Shown: in pieces, positions 7,790-16,048 of the stretch
Layout of the letters: every line of letters starts with the position of its first letter
Numbering within the stretch: position 1 is the stretch's first letter
From: Comamonas sp. lk
GTDB lineage: Bacteria > Pseudomonadota > Gammaproteobacteria > Burkholderiales > Burkholderiaceae_C
Reading direction: 5' to 3'
Length of the DNA: 42,218 bases
Assembly (NCBI GenBank): GCA_945865675.1
Contig: CAMBFO010000011.1
Span: forward strand, 1-42,218
The notes under the pieces: generated by a model
Seen by the model: the letters and a program-made list of their open reading frames with translations, nothing else
What the model was told of the DNA's origin: nothing
Databases searched by the model: none
Made by a program: the position numbers and the translations under genes

Positions 7790-9037
7790 TCAGCCCAGCA
7801 AATCGCCGAAGCTAATGAATTGGACGCTATCGCCACGCACAATGGTGCTGCCCGGTGGGTTGTCCAGTAATCCGTCGCCCCAGACCACTGAGGTGAGCAC
7901 GCCCGAGCTCTGGTTGGGGAACAGGTCCAGACCACCCTGCGTATTTCGCCTGACCCGTAAAAATTCCTGGCGCCGGTCGGCACGCGGCCAATCAAAGTCT
8001 GCGCGCAAGGCTTGCGTGGGCAATGCCACATTCTGGACGCCCTGCATACGCAGCAAAAACGGGCGCACCAGCAGCAAAAACGTGACAAAACTAGACACCG
8101 GATTGCCTGGCAGACCGATAAAGTGCGCTGCCCCCACGCGGCCATGCGCAAAGGGTTTGCCTGGCTTGATGGCAATTTGCCAAAGATCTAAGCGGCCCAG
8201 TTGCTGCACTGCCGGCTTGATATGGTCTTCTTCACCGACCGACACGCCGCCACTGGTCAGGACGACATCATGCGCCTGCGCAGCATCATCTAGGGCCTGT
8301 ACCGTGGCGTCCAAACGGTCCGGCACGATACCCAGATCGCTCACCTCGCAACCCATGCGGCGCAGCAAGGCCGCCAGAAAGAAACGGTTGGAGTTGTAGA
8401 TGGCTCCGGGCGGCATGTCCTGCGGCGCGACCGCCCCCGGCATCACCAGTTCGTCACCAGTGGAAAACAAAGCGACGCGCGGCTTGCAAGCGACTTGTAA
8501 TTGCGCCAAGCCCACGCTGGCTGCCATGCCCAAAGCGGCAGGGCCCAGGCGCATGCCGCACTGCAAGACAGTGGCGCCAAGCCTAACGTCCTCGCCACGG
8601 CGGCGTATCCACTGCCCGGCGTGGGGCTGGGTTTGCACTTGTATCTGTGTCGCCCAAGTGTCCGCGCCCGGTACTGCCTGGCAATCCTCCTGCATGACCA
8701 CGGCATCGGCGCCCAAAGGAATCGGCGCGCCGGTGAAGATCCGGGCGACCGTACCCGCAAGCAGCGGCAGGCCCTGGCTGCCCGCAGGTATGCGTTGGGA
8801 GACCGCCAGCGAGCGGCCAGGCGCAAGATCTGCGCAACGCAAGGCATAACCGTCCATGGAACTGTTGTCCTGCGGCGGCACTTCCTGCTTTGACACCACA
8901 TCCTGTGCTAGCACCCGGCCATCGGCCAGCAGGGTGCTCAGCATTTCTGAGCGTACTGGTTGGTCATCCAAAGCCGCGAGCAATTGCGCCACCGCTGTTT
9001 CAAGCGGCAAGAGCGGGCTGTGTGGCGATGTGGACAT
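7790..9037 (-). CDS. moeA: Molybdopterin molybdenumtransferase MoeA
   Basis: Inserts molybdenum into adenylylated molybdopterin, the last step of molybdenum-cofactor synthesis. Its 415 residues match the family. Recognisable parts are the N-terminal QEVPPQDNSSMDGYALR, the GTVARIFTGAPIPLGADAVVMQED block, the catalytic MoCF-like domain with LTSGGVSVGEEDHIKPA and IAIKPGKPFAHGRVG, and LPGNPVSSFVTF. The ATG is nine bases after the thrC stop, so the amino-acid and cofactor genes are almost certainly co-transcribed. The C-terminal domain is slightly shorter than in E. coli MoeA but complete. Confidence 0.96.
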   Translation of the reverse strand: MSTSPHSPLLPLETAVAQLLAALDDQPVRSEMLSTLLADGRVLAQDVVSKQEVPPQDNSSMDGYALRCADLAPGRSLAVSQRIPAGSQGLPLLAGTVARIFTGAPIPLGADAVVMQEDCQAVPGADTWATQIQVQTQPHAGQWIRRRGEDVRLGATVLQCGMRLGPAALGMAASVGLAQLQVACKPRVALFSTGDELVMPGAVAPQDMPPGAIYNSNRFFLAALLRRMGCEVSDLGIVPDRLDATVQALDDAAQAHDVVLTSGGVSVGEEDHIKPAVQQLGRLDLWQIAIKPGKPFAHGRVGAAHFIGLPGNPVSSFVTFLLLVRPFLLRMQGVQNVALPTQALRADFDWPRADRRQEFLRVRRNTQGGLDLFPNQSSGVLTSVVWGDGLLDNPPGSTIVRGDSVQFISFGDLLG

Positions 9038-9046
9038 GCGGGCGGT

Positions 9047-10471
9047 TCAGGCGCAAGCCGCGGTGATATAGGCTTTGATCGCCTGCACGTCTGCATCCAT
9101 CACCTGTACGCGCTTGGGCAACTCTTCAATGCCGACAAACTTGGCCGGACGCTCGGGCTCGCGACCCAGCGCTTGCACAATCGTGGATGCGAATTTGATG
9201 GGCAAAGCGGTTTCCAGCACCACCATGGGAATGCCTGCCTGACGGTGAAGCTGGGCCACTTTGAGGCCATCAGCCGTATGGGGATCCACCATAACGCCAT
9301 AGCGCTGCCAGATGTCGCAAATGGTTGCGATACGGTCGGCGTGCGTGCTCTTGCCACTGACAAATCCGTAAACGTCTGCGGCTTGAGAAAATAGCGCATC
9401 AGCGTGCAAATCGAAGGCCCCATCGCGCGCCAGCCTAGCGCCGAACAAGTCCGCCACGCGCGCGCTGTCACGCCCTAGCAAGTCGAAGACAAAACGCTCA
9501 AAATTACTAGCCTTGGAAATATCCATGGACGGGCTCGAGGTTTCCTGCGTGTCCGCGCTCCCCCGCACCCGGTACACGCCGGTACGGAAAAATTCATCGA
9601 GTACATCGTTTTCATTGGTGGCAACTACTAATTTTTCGATAGGAAGCCCCATCATGCGAGCCACATGGCCGGCGCATACGTTGCCGAAGTTGCCGCTGGG
9701 CACACAAAAGGAAACGCGCTCGGCGCTACTCGCGGTGGCCTGAAAATAGCCAGCAAAGTAGTACACCACTTGGGCCAACAGGCGCGCCCAGTTGATCGAA
9801 TTGACGGTACCGATTTTGTAGCTTTGTTTAAAGGCCAGGTCGTTCGAGACGGCTTTGACCAAGTCTTGGCAATCGTCAAACACGCCACGGATGGCAATGT
9901 TGTGGATATTGTCGTCCAGCAAGCTGAACATCTGCGCCTGTTGAAACGGACTCATGCGCCCATCGGGGCTGGTCATGAACACCCGTACGCCTTTTTTACC
10001 GCGCATCGCATACTCCGCCGCGCTTCCCGTATCACCGCTGGTGGCGCCGAAAATGTTGAGCTCTTCGCCACGGCGCGCAAGTTCGTATTCAAACAAATTG
10101 CCCAGCAATTGCATGGCCATGTCTTTGAAAGCCAGCGTCGGGCCGTTGGAAAGCGCCTGCAGGTACAGACCCTCTTCAAGGCGCTTGAGCGGCACAATCG
10201 CTTCGGTGCCAAAGACCTCAGCGGTATAAGTTTTGCGACACAAAGTGCGCAAATCAGCCTCTGGAATATCGTCTACATACAGGGACAAAATCTCAAAAGC
10301 CAGGTCTGCATAAGGCAGGGTGCGCCAACGCATCAAGGCCTCGCTACTGACCTGTGGATAGTGTGTCGGCAGGTACAAACCGCCATCAGGCGCCAGGCCT
10401 TCGAGCAAAATTTCGCAAAAGCGTTTGGGCTGCGCCTGACCCTGCGCTGCGCGCGTGGAGATGTATTGCAT
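9047..10471 (-). CDS. thrC: Threonine synthase
   Basis: Pyridoxal-phosphate enzyme converting O-phosphohomoserine to threonine. At 474 residues it belongs to the long (fungal/proteobacterial class II) form. The N-terminal MQYISTRA, the cofactor lysine Lys116 in LSNGPTLAFKDMAMQLLG, the phosphate-binding GATSGDTGSAAEYA, and SFCVPSGNFGNVCAGH are all clear. Start and stop overlap hom by one base (TGATG), a sign of translational coupling. With hom it completes the branch from aspartate semialdehyde except for homoserine kinase, which is not in the window. Confidence 0.97.
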   Translation of the reverse strand: MQYISTRAAQGQAQPKRFCEILLEGLAPDGGLYLPTHYPQVSSEALMRWRTLPYADLAFEILSLYVDDIPEADLRTLCRKTYTAEVFGTEAIVPLKRLEEGLYLQALSNGPTLAFKDMAMQLLGNLFEYELARRGEELNIFGATSGDTGSAAEYAMRGKKGVRVFMTSPDGRMSPFQQAQMFSLLDDNIHNIAIRGVFDDCQDLVKAVSNDLAFKQSYKIGTVNSINWARLLAQVVYYFAGYFQATASSAERVSFCVPSGNFGNVCAGHVARMMGLPIEKLVVATNENDVLDEFFRTGVYRVRGSADTQETSSPSMDISKASNFERFVFDLLGRDSARVADLFGARLARDGAFDLHADALFSQAADVYGFVSGKSTHADRIATICDIWQRYGVMVDPHTADGLKVAQLHRQAGIPMVVLETALPIKFASTIVQALGREPERPAKFVGIEELPKRVQVMDADVQAIKAYITAACA

Positions 10472-11793
10472 CAGGCTAACTCTTCCTTGCGGATACGTAC
10501 GATGTTTTGCAGCACAGTAGGCAGCGCCTGCATGCGTGCCAACGCGGCATCCATGCGCGCTTCCTGACAGTCATGCGTCAAGATGATCAAGTCGGTTTGG
10601 CTGGCACTAGCGCCATCAATTTCGTCAGCTTCGCGCTGCAGCACGGCGTCAATACTGATATCGGCCTCGGCCAATATACCCGTCACCTTGGCGAGCACTC
10701 CGGCCTGGTCGGCCACCCGTAGGCGCAGGTAGTAGCTGGTCACAACCTGGCTCATGGGCAGAATGGGCAAGTCGCTCATGGCATCGGGTTGAAAAGCCAG
10801 ATGCGGTACGCGCTGGGCGGCATCCGCCGTGTGCAAGCGCGTCACATCAACGAGGTCGGCGATAACCGCGCTGCCGGTCTGCTCGGCCCCCGCGCCGGCG
10901 CCGTAGTACATGGTGATACCGGCGGCATCACTTTTCACCATGATCCCATTCATGGAGCCTTCAACGTTTGCCAATAAACGCCTGGAAGGTATCAAGGTGG
11001 GGTGGACGCGTAACTCAACGCCCAGTGCGGTCTTCTTTGCAATGCCCAACAACTTAATCCGGTAGCCCATTTGAAAGGCGTAGCTGATGTCGGTGGCCGC
11101 CAAACGGGTGATGCCCTCCACATGATCTTGGCGGTATTGGATCGGTATGCCAAAAGCGACTGAAGCCAAAATGGTTGCCTTGTGTGCAGCATCAAAGCCT
11201 TCGATATCAAAACTAGGGTCCGCTTCGGCATAACCTAAGGCTTGCGCTTGGGCTAGTGCTTCGTCAAAGCCGAGTCCTTTGTCACGCATTTCGCTCAGAA
11301 TGAAATTGGTCGTGCCATTGATAATGCCGGTGACCCACTCAATCCGATTGCCCGATAAGCCCTCACGCAGGGCTTTGATGATAGGAATGCTGACGGCTAC
11401 CGCGCCTTCAAATGCAACCATCACCCCATTTTTCTGTGCCAAAGAAAAAATCTCGTTTCCGTGTTCGGCAAGCAACGCCTTATTGGCAGTGACCACATGC
11501 TTGCCGTTGGCAATGGCACTTAAAACGAGATCTTTAGCCAAAGTGGTGCCGCCAATCACTTCCACCACAATTTCAACGTCCGGGCTGTTGACGACATCAA
11601 AAGGGTCTGCAGTTACTTGCACCGTCTCGCTGACTAAGGACCTTGCGCGCTCCAGATCGCGGGCAGCAACAATGCATATTTCTATACCGCGCCCGGCACG
11701 CCTAATAATTTCTTGCTGATTGCGCAGCAACACCCGGTAAGTGCCTCCGCCAACCGTACCAATCCCCAATAAACCGACCTTGATAGGCTTCAT
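10471..11793 (-). CDS. hom: Homoserine dehydrogenase
   Basis: NAD(P)H-dependent reduction of aspartate semialdehyde to homoserine, the branch point to threonine and methionine. The 440-residue monofunctional form has a Rossmann motif LLGIGTVGGGTY at 8-19, catalytic-domain signatures GIINGTTNFILSEM and ALGYAEADPSFDIEGFDAAHK, and a C-terminal ACT domain (about 350-430, LRVADQAGVLAKVTGILAEADISI) that normally gives threonine feedback control. It lies 25 bases after alaA and overlaps thrC by one base. It is not fused to aspartokinase. Confidence 0.97.
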   Translation of the reverse strand: MKPIKVGLLGIGTVGGGTYRVLLRNQQEIIRRAGRGIEICIVAARDLERARSLVSETVQVTADPFDVVNSPDVEIVVEVIGGTTLAKDLVLSAIANGKHVVTANKALLAEHGNEIFSLAQKNGVMVAFEGAVAVSIPIIKALREGLSGNRIEWVTGIINGTTNFILSEMRDKGLGFDEALAQAQALGYAEADPSFDIEGFDAAHKATILASVAFGIPIQYRQDHVEGITRLAATDISYAFQMGYRIKLLGIAKKTALGVELRVHPTLIPSRRLLANVEGSMNGIMVKSDAAGITMYYGAGAGAEQTGSAVIADLVDVTRLHTADAAQRVPHLAFQPDAMSDLPILPMSQVVTSYYLRLRVADQAGVLAKVTGILAEADISIDAVLQREADEIDGASASQTDLIILTHDCQEARMDAALARMQALPTVLQNIVRIRKEELA

Positions 11794-11818
11794 CAGGACC
11801 TTTATGCAACAAAATAAT

Positions 11819-13048
11819 CTACGCGACTACGTGACTCAGTCGATACCGCTCTAAAAACCGCTCCAAGCGCCCTATCGCTTCGCGCAAGTCATCCTCATGC
11901 GGTAAAAAAACAATCCGGAAATGGTCTGGCGCTTCCCAGTTAAAGCCCGTTCCCTGCACCAGCATCACACGCGTCTCCTGCAACACATCGAGGAAAAATT
12001 GCTGGTCGTCTGCGATCGGGTACATCACCGGATCCAGACGCGGAAACATGTACAGCGCGGCGCGCGGCTTGACACAGCTGACGCCGGGAATTGCGGTAAT
12101 GAGCTCATAGGCCAAGTCGCGCTGGCGGCGCAGGCGCCCGCCTTCGCATACCAGATCGTCAATGCTTTGGTAGCCGCCCAGTGCGGTTTGAATCGCGTAC
12201 TGGCCCGGTACATTGGCGCACAAGCGCATGTTCGAAAGCATGTTCAGACCCTCGATATAGTCCTTGGCATGGCGTTTGTCGCCGGACAAAGCCAACCAGC
12301 CTGCCCGGTAGCCGCAGGAGCGGTAGCTTTTGGACAAGGAATTAAAAGTAAGAGTCAACACATCCTGGCTGAGTGAGGCAATCGCCGTGTGGCGCGCCCC
12401 GTCGTATAAAACTTTGTCGTACACCTCATCGGCAAACAAGACTAAACCATATTCCCGCGCAATCGCGACTATCTCCAGCAGCAATGCTTCAGAGTACAGC
12501 GCGCCGGTCGGGTTGTTGGGGTTGATAACCACAACTCCCTTGGTGCGCGGCGTGATTTTGGCGCGGATGTCAGCGATATCTGGCATCCAGCCCTTGGCCT
12601 CGTCGCAGCGGTAATGCACTGGGGTGCCGCCGGACAGACTGGCAGCGGCGGTCCACAGCGGGTAGTCAGGAGCGGGCAATAACAATTCATCGCCGTCATC
12701 GAGCAGGCCATTGGTCGCCATCACAATGAGTTCGCTGGCGCCATTACCCAAGTAAATATCATCGAGCGCAACGCCCTTGATGCCCTGTTTTTGGGTTTCG
12801 TGCATGACCGCTTTGCGCGCCGAAAAAATGCCCTTGCTGTCGGAGTAGCCCGATGAGTTTGGCAAATTGCGGATCATGTCCTGTTGGATTTCTTCCGGCG
12901 CATCAAAGCCGAACACCGCCAGGTTGCCGATATTGAGCTTGATGATTTTTTGCCCATCTTCCTCCATCTGCCGCGCGCGGTCCATGATGGGGCCGCGGAT
13001 GTCATAGCAGACGTTGGCTAATTTGGCGGATTTTTGAATGGTTTTCAA
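11819..13048 (-). CDS. alaA: Alanine aminotransferase AlaA-type (PLP-dependent)
   Basis: Class I aminotransferase making alanine from pyruvate and glutamate. It resembles E. coli AlaA along its whole length: SAKLANVCYDIRGP, KLNIGNLAVFGFDAP, NPNNPTGALYS, FADEVYDKVLYD, and cofactor lysine Lys240 in SLSKSYRSCGYRAGW. Start choice: the frame can open with GTG at 13054, but GGAG lies directly against it. A TTG at 13048 has the same GGAG five bases away and gives MKTIQKSAKL, matching the usual N terminus, so I use TTG (409 residues). It is the first gene of a six-gene unit with hom, thrC, moeA, moaD and moaE. In NIGNLAVFGF a Leu stands where most relatives have Pro; the effect is unknown. Confidence 0.93.
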   Translation of the reverse strand: MKTIQKSAKLANVCYDIRGPIMDRARQMEEDGQKIIKLNIGNLAVFGFDAPEEIQQDMIRNLPNSSGYSDSKGIFSARKAVMHETQKQGIKGVALDDIYLGNGASELIVMATNGLLDDGDELLLPAPDYPLWTAAASLSGGTPVHYRCDEAKGWMPDIADIRAKITPRTKGVVVINPNNPTGALYSEALLLEIVAIAREYGLVLFADEVYDKVLYDGARHTAIASLSQDVLTLTFNSLSKSYRSCGYRAGWLALSGDKRHAKDYIEGLNMLSNMRLCANVPGQYAIQTALGGYQSIDDLVCEGGRLRRQRDLAYELITAIPGVSCVKPRAALYMFPRLDPVMYPIADDQQFFLDVLQETRVMLVQGTGFNWEAPDHFRIVFLPHEDDLREAIGRLERFLERYRLSHVVA

Positions 13049-13151
13049 TGGCACTCCGATGCAGGCACGCTAAGGACGAAACCTATAATTTGACCACAGT
13101 TCAACACTTTTTCTTTGCACACGCCGGCCTTTGGGCTGCTATTTATTCACC

Positions 13152-13517
13152 ATGAAACTTCAAGCAGACCAAGCCCGGGGGCCCAGTCTTACCGGCTACG
13201 GCCCGGGTTGGATCGCCATCAACGGAGACAAGGTAATGCACAGCATGTTGCTGAGCAGCATGGGGCGCCGCCAAGCCTGGGGCTGCGATGGGTTTGGGCA
13301 ATTGGGCATAGCACAGTTTGACTGTCTGGCAGACTGGGGCGCCGAACTGGTGCTTTTTGGCAGTGGTGAGCGATTGCGTTTCCCACCAGCGCAGTGGCTA
13401 TGCGGTCTGTATGCGCGCCGAATCGGGGTCGAAACCATGGACACCCCTGCCGCTTGTAGAACCTTCAATTTTCTGGCGGCCGAGGGCCGCAAAGTCGTCG
13501 CGGCATTGCTGGTTTAA
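13152..13517 (+). CDS. Mth938-like (DUF498/NDUFAF3-like) domain protein
   Basis: 121-residue protein of the Mth938-like fold. It shows the family pattern: an N-terminal GPSLTGYGPGWIAING segment, a central glycine strand-turn ELVLFGSGERLRFPP, and the end GVETMDTPAACRTFNFLAAEGRKVVAALL. Family members have no settled biochemical role in bacteria; the eukaryotic relative NDUFAF3 assists complex I assembly. The ATG at 13152 is preferred over one at 13131 because it gives the usual N terminus. It is divergent from alaA. TATAAT at 13084-13089 in the gap is a candidate -10 box for this strand. Confidence 0.82.
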   Translation: MKLQADQARGPSLTGYGPGWIAINGDKVMHSMLLSSMGRRQAWGCDGFGQLGIAQFDCLADWGAELVLFGSGERLRFPPAQWLCGLYARRIGVETMDTPAACRTFNFLAAEGRKVVAALLV

Positions 13518-13654
13518 CGCATGCGCCGCGGCGCGCGTAGCCGGGCCCTCCAAGTTTTCAGCGTAAAATAGAGGGCTGACGCCGTAGCGCAATAAGTTCA
13601 ATCCACAGCGCAACGGCTTGCCTGACACATTCTGCACGCGAGACTCAATACCCT

Positions 13655-14131
13655 ATGGCGATCGTTGTCAACAAACCCTTACCCGAATTCGAAGCCAACG
13701 CCACCGGTGGCGTTCGCGTATCCAATAATTCGCACGTGGGCAAGACCCTTGTGCTGTATTTCTACCCCAAAGACAATACGCCTGGCTGCACCACAGAAGC
13801 CATGCAGTTCCGCGACCACTATGCTGATTTCGTAAAGGCCGGTAGTCAGGTGTTTGGCGTCTCGCGTGACAACATGAAATCGCACGATGAATTCAAAGCG
13901 CGCCTGGAACTGCCGTTTGAACTGGTTGCCGATACAGAAGAAAAAATGTGCCATATGTTCGGCGTGGTCAAAAACAAGATCATGTATGGCAAAAAGGTCA
14001 AAGGTATCGAACGCAGTACCTTTCTAATCGGCCCCGATGGCTTGGTTAAGGAAGAATGGCGCGGTCTGAAAGTACCAGGCCATGTGGAAGAGGTATTGCA
14101 GGCAGTGAAATCGCTGAACGCCAAAGCCTGA
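13655..14131 (+). CDS. bcp: Peroxiredoxin, Bcp/PrxQ subfamily
   Basis: Thiol peroxidase of 158 residues reducing hydrogen peroxide and organic hydroperoxides. The peroxidatic cysteine is in TPGCTTEAMQFRD (Cys47) with the Pro/Thr pocket around it, and the FGVSRDNMKSHDEFK and RSTFLIGPDGLVKEEWRGLKV strands are typical. The resolving cysteine that many PrxQ proteins have five residues later is Met here, so it probably works as a one-Cys enzyme or uses Cys107 (KMCHMFGVV) or an outside thiol. TAAAAT at 13564-13569 may be its -10 box. An intrinsic terminator follows about 90 bases after the stop. Confidence 0.93.
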   Translation: MAIVVNKPLPEFEANATGGVRVSNNSHVGKTLVLYFYPKDNTPGCTTEAMQFRDHYADFVKAGSQVFGVSRDNMKSHDEFKARLELPFELVADTEEKMCHMFGVVKNKIMYGKKVKGIERSTFLIGPDGLVKEEWRGLKVPGHVEEVLQAVKSLNAKA

Positions 14132-14223
14132 TCGCTTCATCGTTGGGATTTTCTACTTCATTTTCCTGCCATAGGCCTCATGCATAATGGCTCGATGTCT
14201 GCAAATTTCACCGTCTCCCACAG

Positions 14224-14253
14224 AGGCCGCCTCATACCAAGGTGGCCTTTTTT
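14224..14253 (+). terminator. Intrinsic terminator between bcp and phoH
   Basis: AGGCCGCC (14224-14231) pairs with GGTGGCCT (14241-14248), one G-U pair included, around a 9-base loop, followed by TTTTTT. It probably ends the bcp transcript. A CATAAT box at 14183-14188 about 40 bases upstream also allows a short terminated RNA from this gap. Confidence 0.7.
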
Positions 14254-14305
14254 GTATCCCGCGGCGATTACCCACTGATTTTTTCACTATCCCGAGTTCT
14301 ACGAC

Positions 14306-16039
14306 ATGCCATTGCCACCCGCGCCGACCAAGCCCGCTGACAAACTCTCTCCATCCGCATTCTCTAAATCAAGCCCGAAAGCGAGGTCGGCGAGCGCTAA
14401 GCGCCCCGCTCCTGCTGACCGTGAACCGCAGGCAAAAGCACCAGTGCGTATCGCGCGACTAGAGCAGCATGCGGCTCCTCGCAACAGTGCCCAGGTAATT
14501 CCGATCTCGGCTGCGCTGCCTGCAAGCAGCCACCCACAGGCGCGAGCGCCACAGCTCGACCCCAGTTCCAGGTCCGAGCAAGCGCAGCCAGTGGCAATGG
14601 GTGCCACAGGAAAAGCCAGCGCTCGCGGGGAGAAAAAAATGCGGCGTACGGGTCCGGCGAAGTTATTTGTCCTGGATACGAACGTGCTGCTGCATGACCC
14701 GATGTGCTTGTTCCGCTTCGAGGAACACGATATTTTTCTGCCGATGATTGTGCTCGAAGAGTTAGACGGACACAAAAAAGGAATGACCGAGGTTGCGCGC
14801 AATGCGCGGCAAACCAGCCGCACCCTGGATGCTTTGGCCGGCACACCGGGCGCTGACATCAGCAGCGGCTTCAAGCTCGATAGCACCGGCCAGCGCGAGG
14901 CCAAGGGCAAACTCATGTTCCAAACGCTGGCACTGGACTACAGCCTGCCAGGCAGTTTGCCCCAGGGCAAAGCGGACAACCAGATTTTGGGCGTGGTGGA
15001 CGCCTTGCGCACCCAGCACGCGCCGCGCGAAGTGGTGCTGGTGTCCAAAGACATCAATATGCGGGTAAAGGCCCGCGCGTTGGGACTAGCGACCGACGAT
15101 TACCAAAATGACAAGACCTTGGAAGACGGCGATCTGCTGTATTCAGGCGCCATGGCCTTGCCCGGTGATTTTTGGGCCACCCACGGTCAAAAAATCGAAA
15201 GCTGGCAGCAAGGCCAGCACACTTTTTACAAAATCGACGGCCCTGTCGTTCCGCAGATGCTGATCAACCAGTTCGTCTATTTCGAGTCGCCGGGTGAACC
15301 CAGTTTGTACGCCCGCGTGACCGAAATCCGGGGCAACACCGCCGTCCTAAAGACTCTGCGTGATTTCAACCATATGAAAAATGCAGTCTGGGGCGTGACC
15401 ACGCGCAACCGTGAGCAAAATTTTGCGATGAATTTGCTCACCGATCCGGACGTGGACTTTGTCACCCTGACAGGGACCGCGGGTACCGGAAAGACCTTGA
15501 TGGCACTGGCCGCGGGACTTACCCAGGTGCTGGACGATAGGCGCTATACCGAAATCATTGTCACCCGCGCTACCGTCAGCGTAGGCGAGGACATTGGTTT
15601 TCTGCCGGGCACGGAAGAGGAAAAAATGGGGCCCTGGATGGGCGCGCTGGACGACAACCTGGAAGTGCTGGGAAAAACCGACAGCAGCGCCGGCGAATGG
15701 GGTCGAGCCGCCACCTCAGAGCTGATCCGCAGCCGCATCAAAATAAAGAGCATGAACTTCATGCGCGGGCGCACTTTCTTAAACAAGTACGTGATCATCG
15801 ACGAGGCGCAAAACCTGACGCCCAAGCAAATGAAAACCTTGATTACCCGCGCAGGGCCGGGTACCAAAATCGTCTGCATGGGCAACCTGGCGCAAATTGA
15901 TACGCCTTACTTGACCGAAGGCTCGTCCGGCCTGACTTTCGCGGTGGACCGATTCAAAGGCTGGCCGCATGGTGGTCACATCACCTTGGCGCGCGGTGAG
16001 CGCTCGCGTCTGGCAGACTTCGCCAGCGACGTGCTGTAG
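14306..16039 (+). CDS. phoH: PIN-domain/PhoH-like ATPase (PhoH2 type)
   Basis: Two-domain protein of 577 residues: a PIN ribonuclease domain (about 117-260, first acidic residue Asp124 in FVLDTNVLLHDP) joined to a PhoH AAA-type ATPase with Walker A GTAGTGKT at 390-397 and Walker B VIIDEAQN near 497-503. PhoH2 proteins are described as RNA helicase/ribonucleases. Residues 1-110 are Pro/Ala/Ser/Lys-rich and look disordered. An internal ATG at 14639 (residue 112) has GGGGAG with a six-A spacer, far better than anything before 14306, so a 466-residue form starting just before the PIN domain may be the main or a second product. Convergent with dnaB. Confidence 0.9.
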   Translation: MPLPPAPTKPADKLSPSAFSKSSPKARSASAKRPAPADREPQAKAPVRIARLEQHAAPRNSAQVIPISAALPASSHPQARAPQLDPSSRSEQAQPVAMGATGKASARGEKKMRRTGPAKLFVLDTNVLLHDPMCLFRFEEHDIFLPMIVLEELDGHKKGMTEVARNARQTSRTLDALAGTPGADISSGFKLDSTGQREAKGKLMFQTLALDYSLPGSLPQGKADNQILGVVDALRTQHAPREVVLVSKDINMRVKARALGLATDDYQNDKTLEDGDLLYSGAMALPGDFWATHGQKIESWQQGQHTFYKIDGPVVPQMLINQFVYFESPGEPSLYARVTEIRGNTAVLKTLRDFNHMKNAVWGVTTRNREQNFAMNLLTDPDVDFVTLTGTAGTGKTLMALAAGLTQVLDDRRYTEIIVTRATVSVGEDIGFLPGTEEEKMGPWMGALDDNLEVLGKTDSSAGEWGRAATSELIRSRIKIKSMNFMRGRTFLNKYVIIDEAQNLTPKQMKTLITRAGPGTKIVCMGNLAQIDTPYLTEGSSGLTFAVDRFKGWPHGGHITLARGERSRLADFASDVL

Positions 16040-16048
16040 GCCAGCGGC

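Noticed and set aside
7584-8399. 271-codon plus-strand frame
   Set aside because: Antisense to moeA and moaD; Ser/Arg-rich composition is typical of a shadow frame.
9665-10567. 300-codon plus-strand frame
   Set aside because: Lies antisense to thrC and hom, both certain, and shows no family features.
13081-13110. Imperfect TTGACC...TTCAA repeat between alaA and the Mth938-like gene as an operator
   Set aside because: Only four bases pair on each side with a mismatch inside; not distinguishable from chance.
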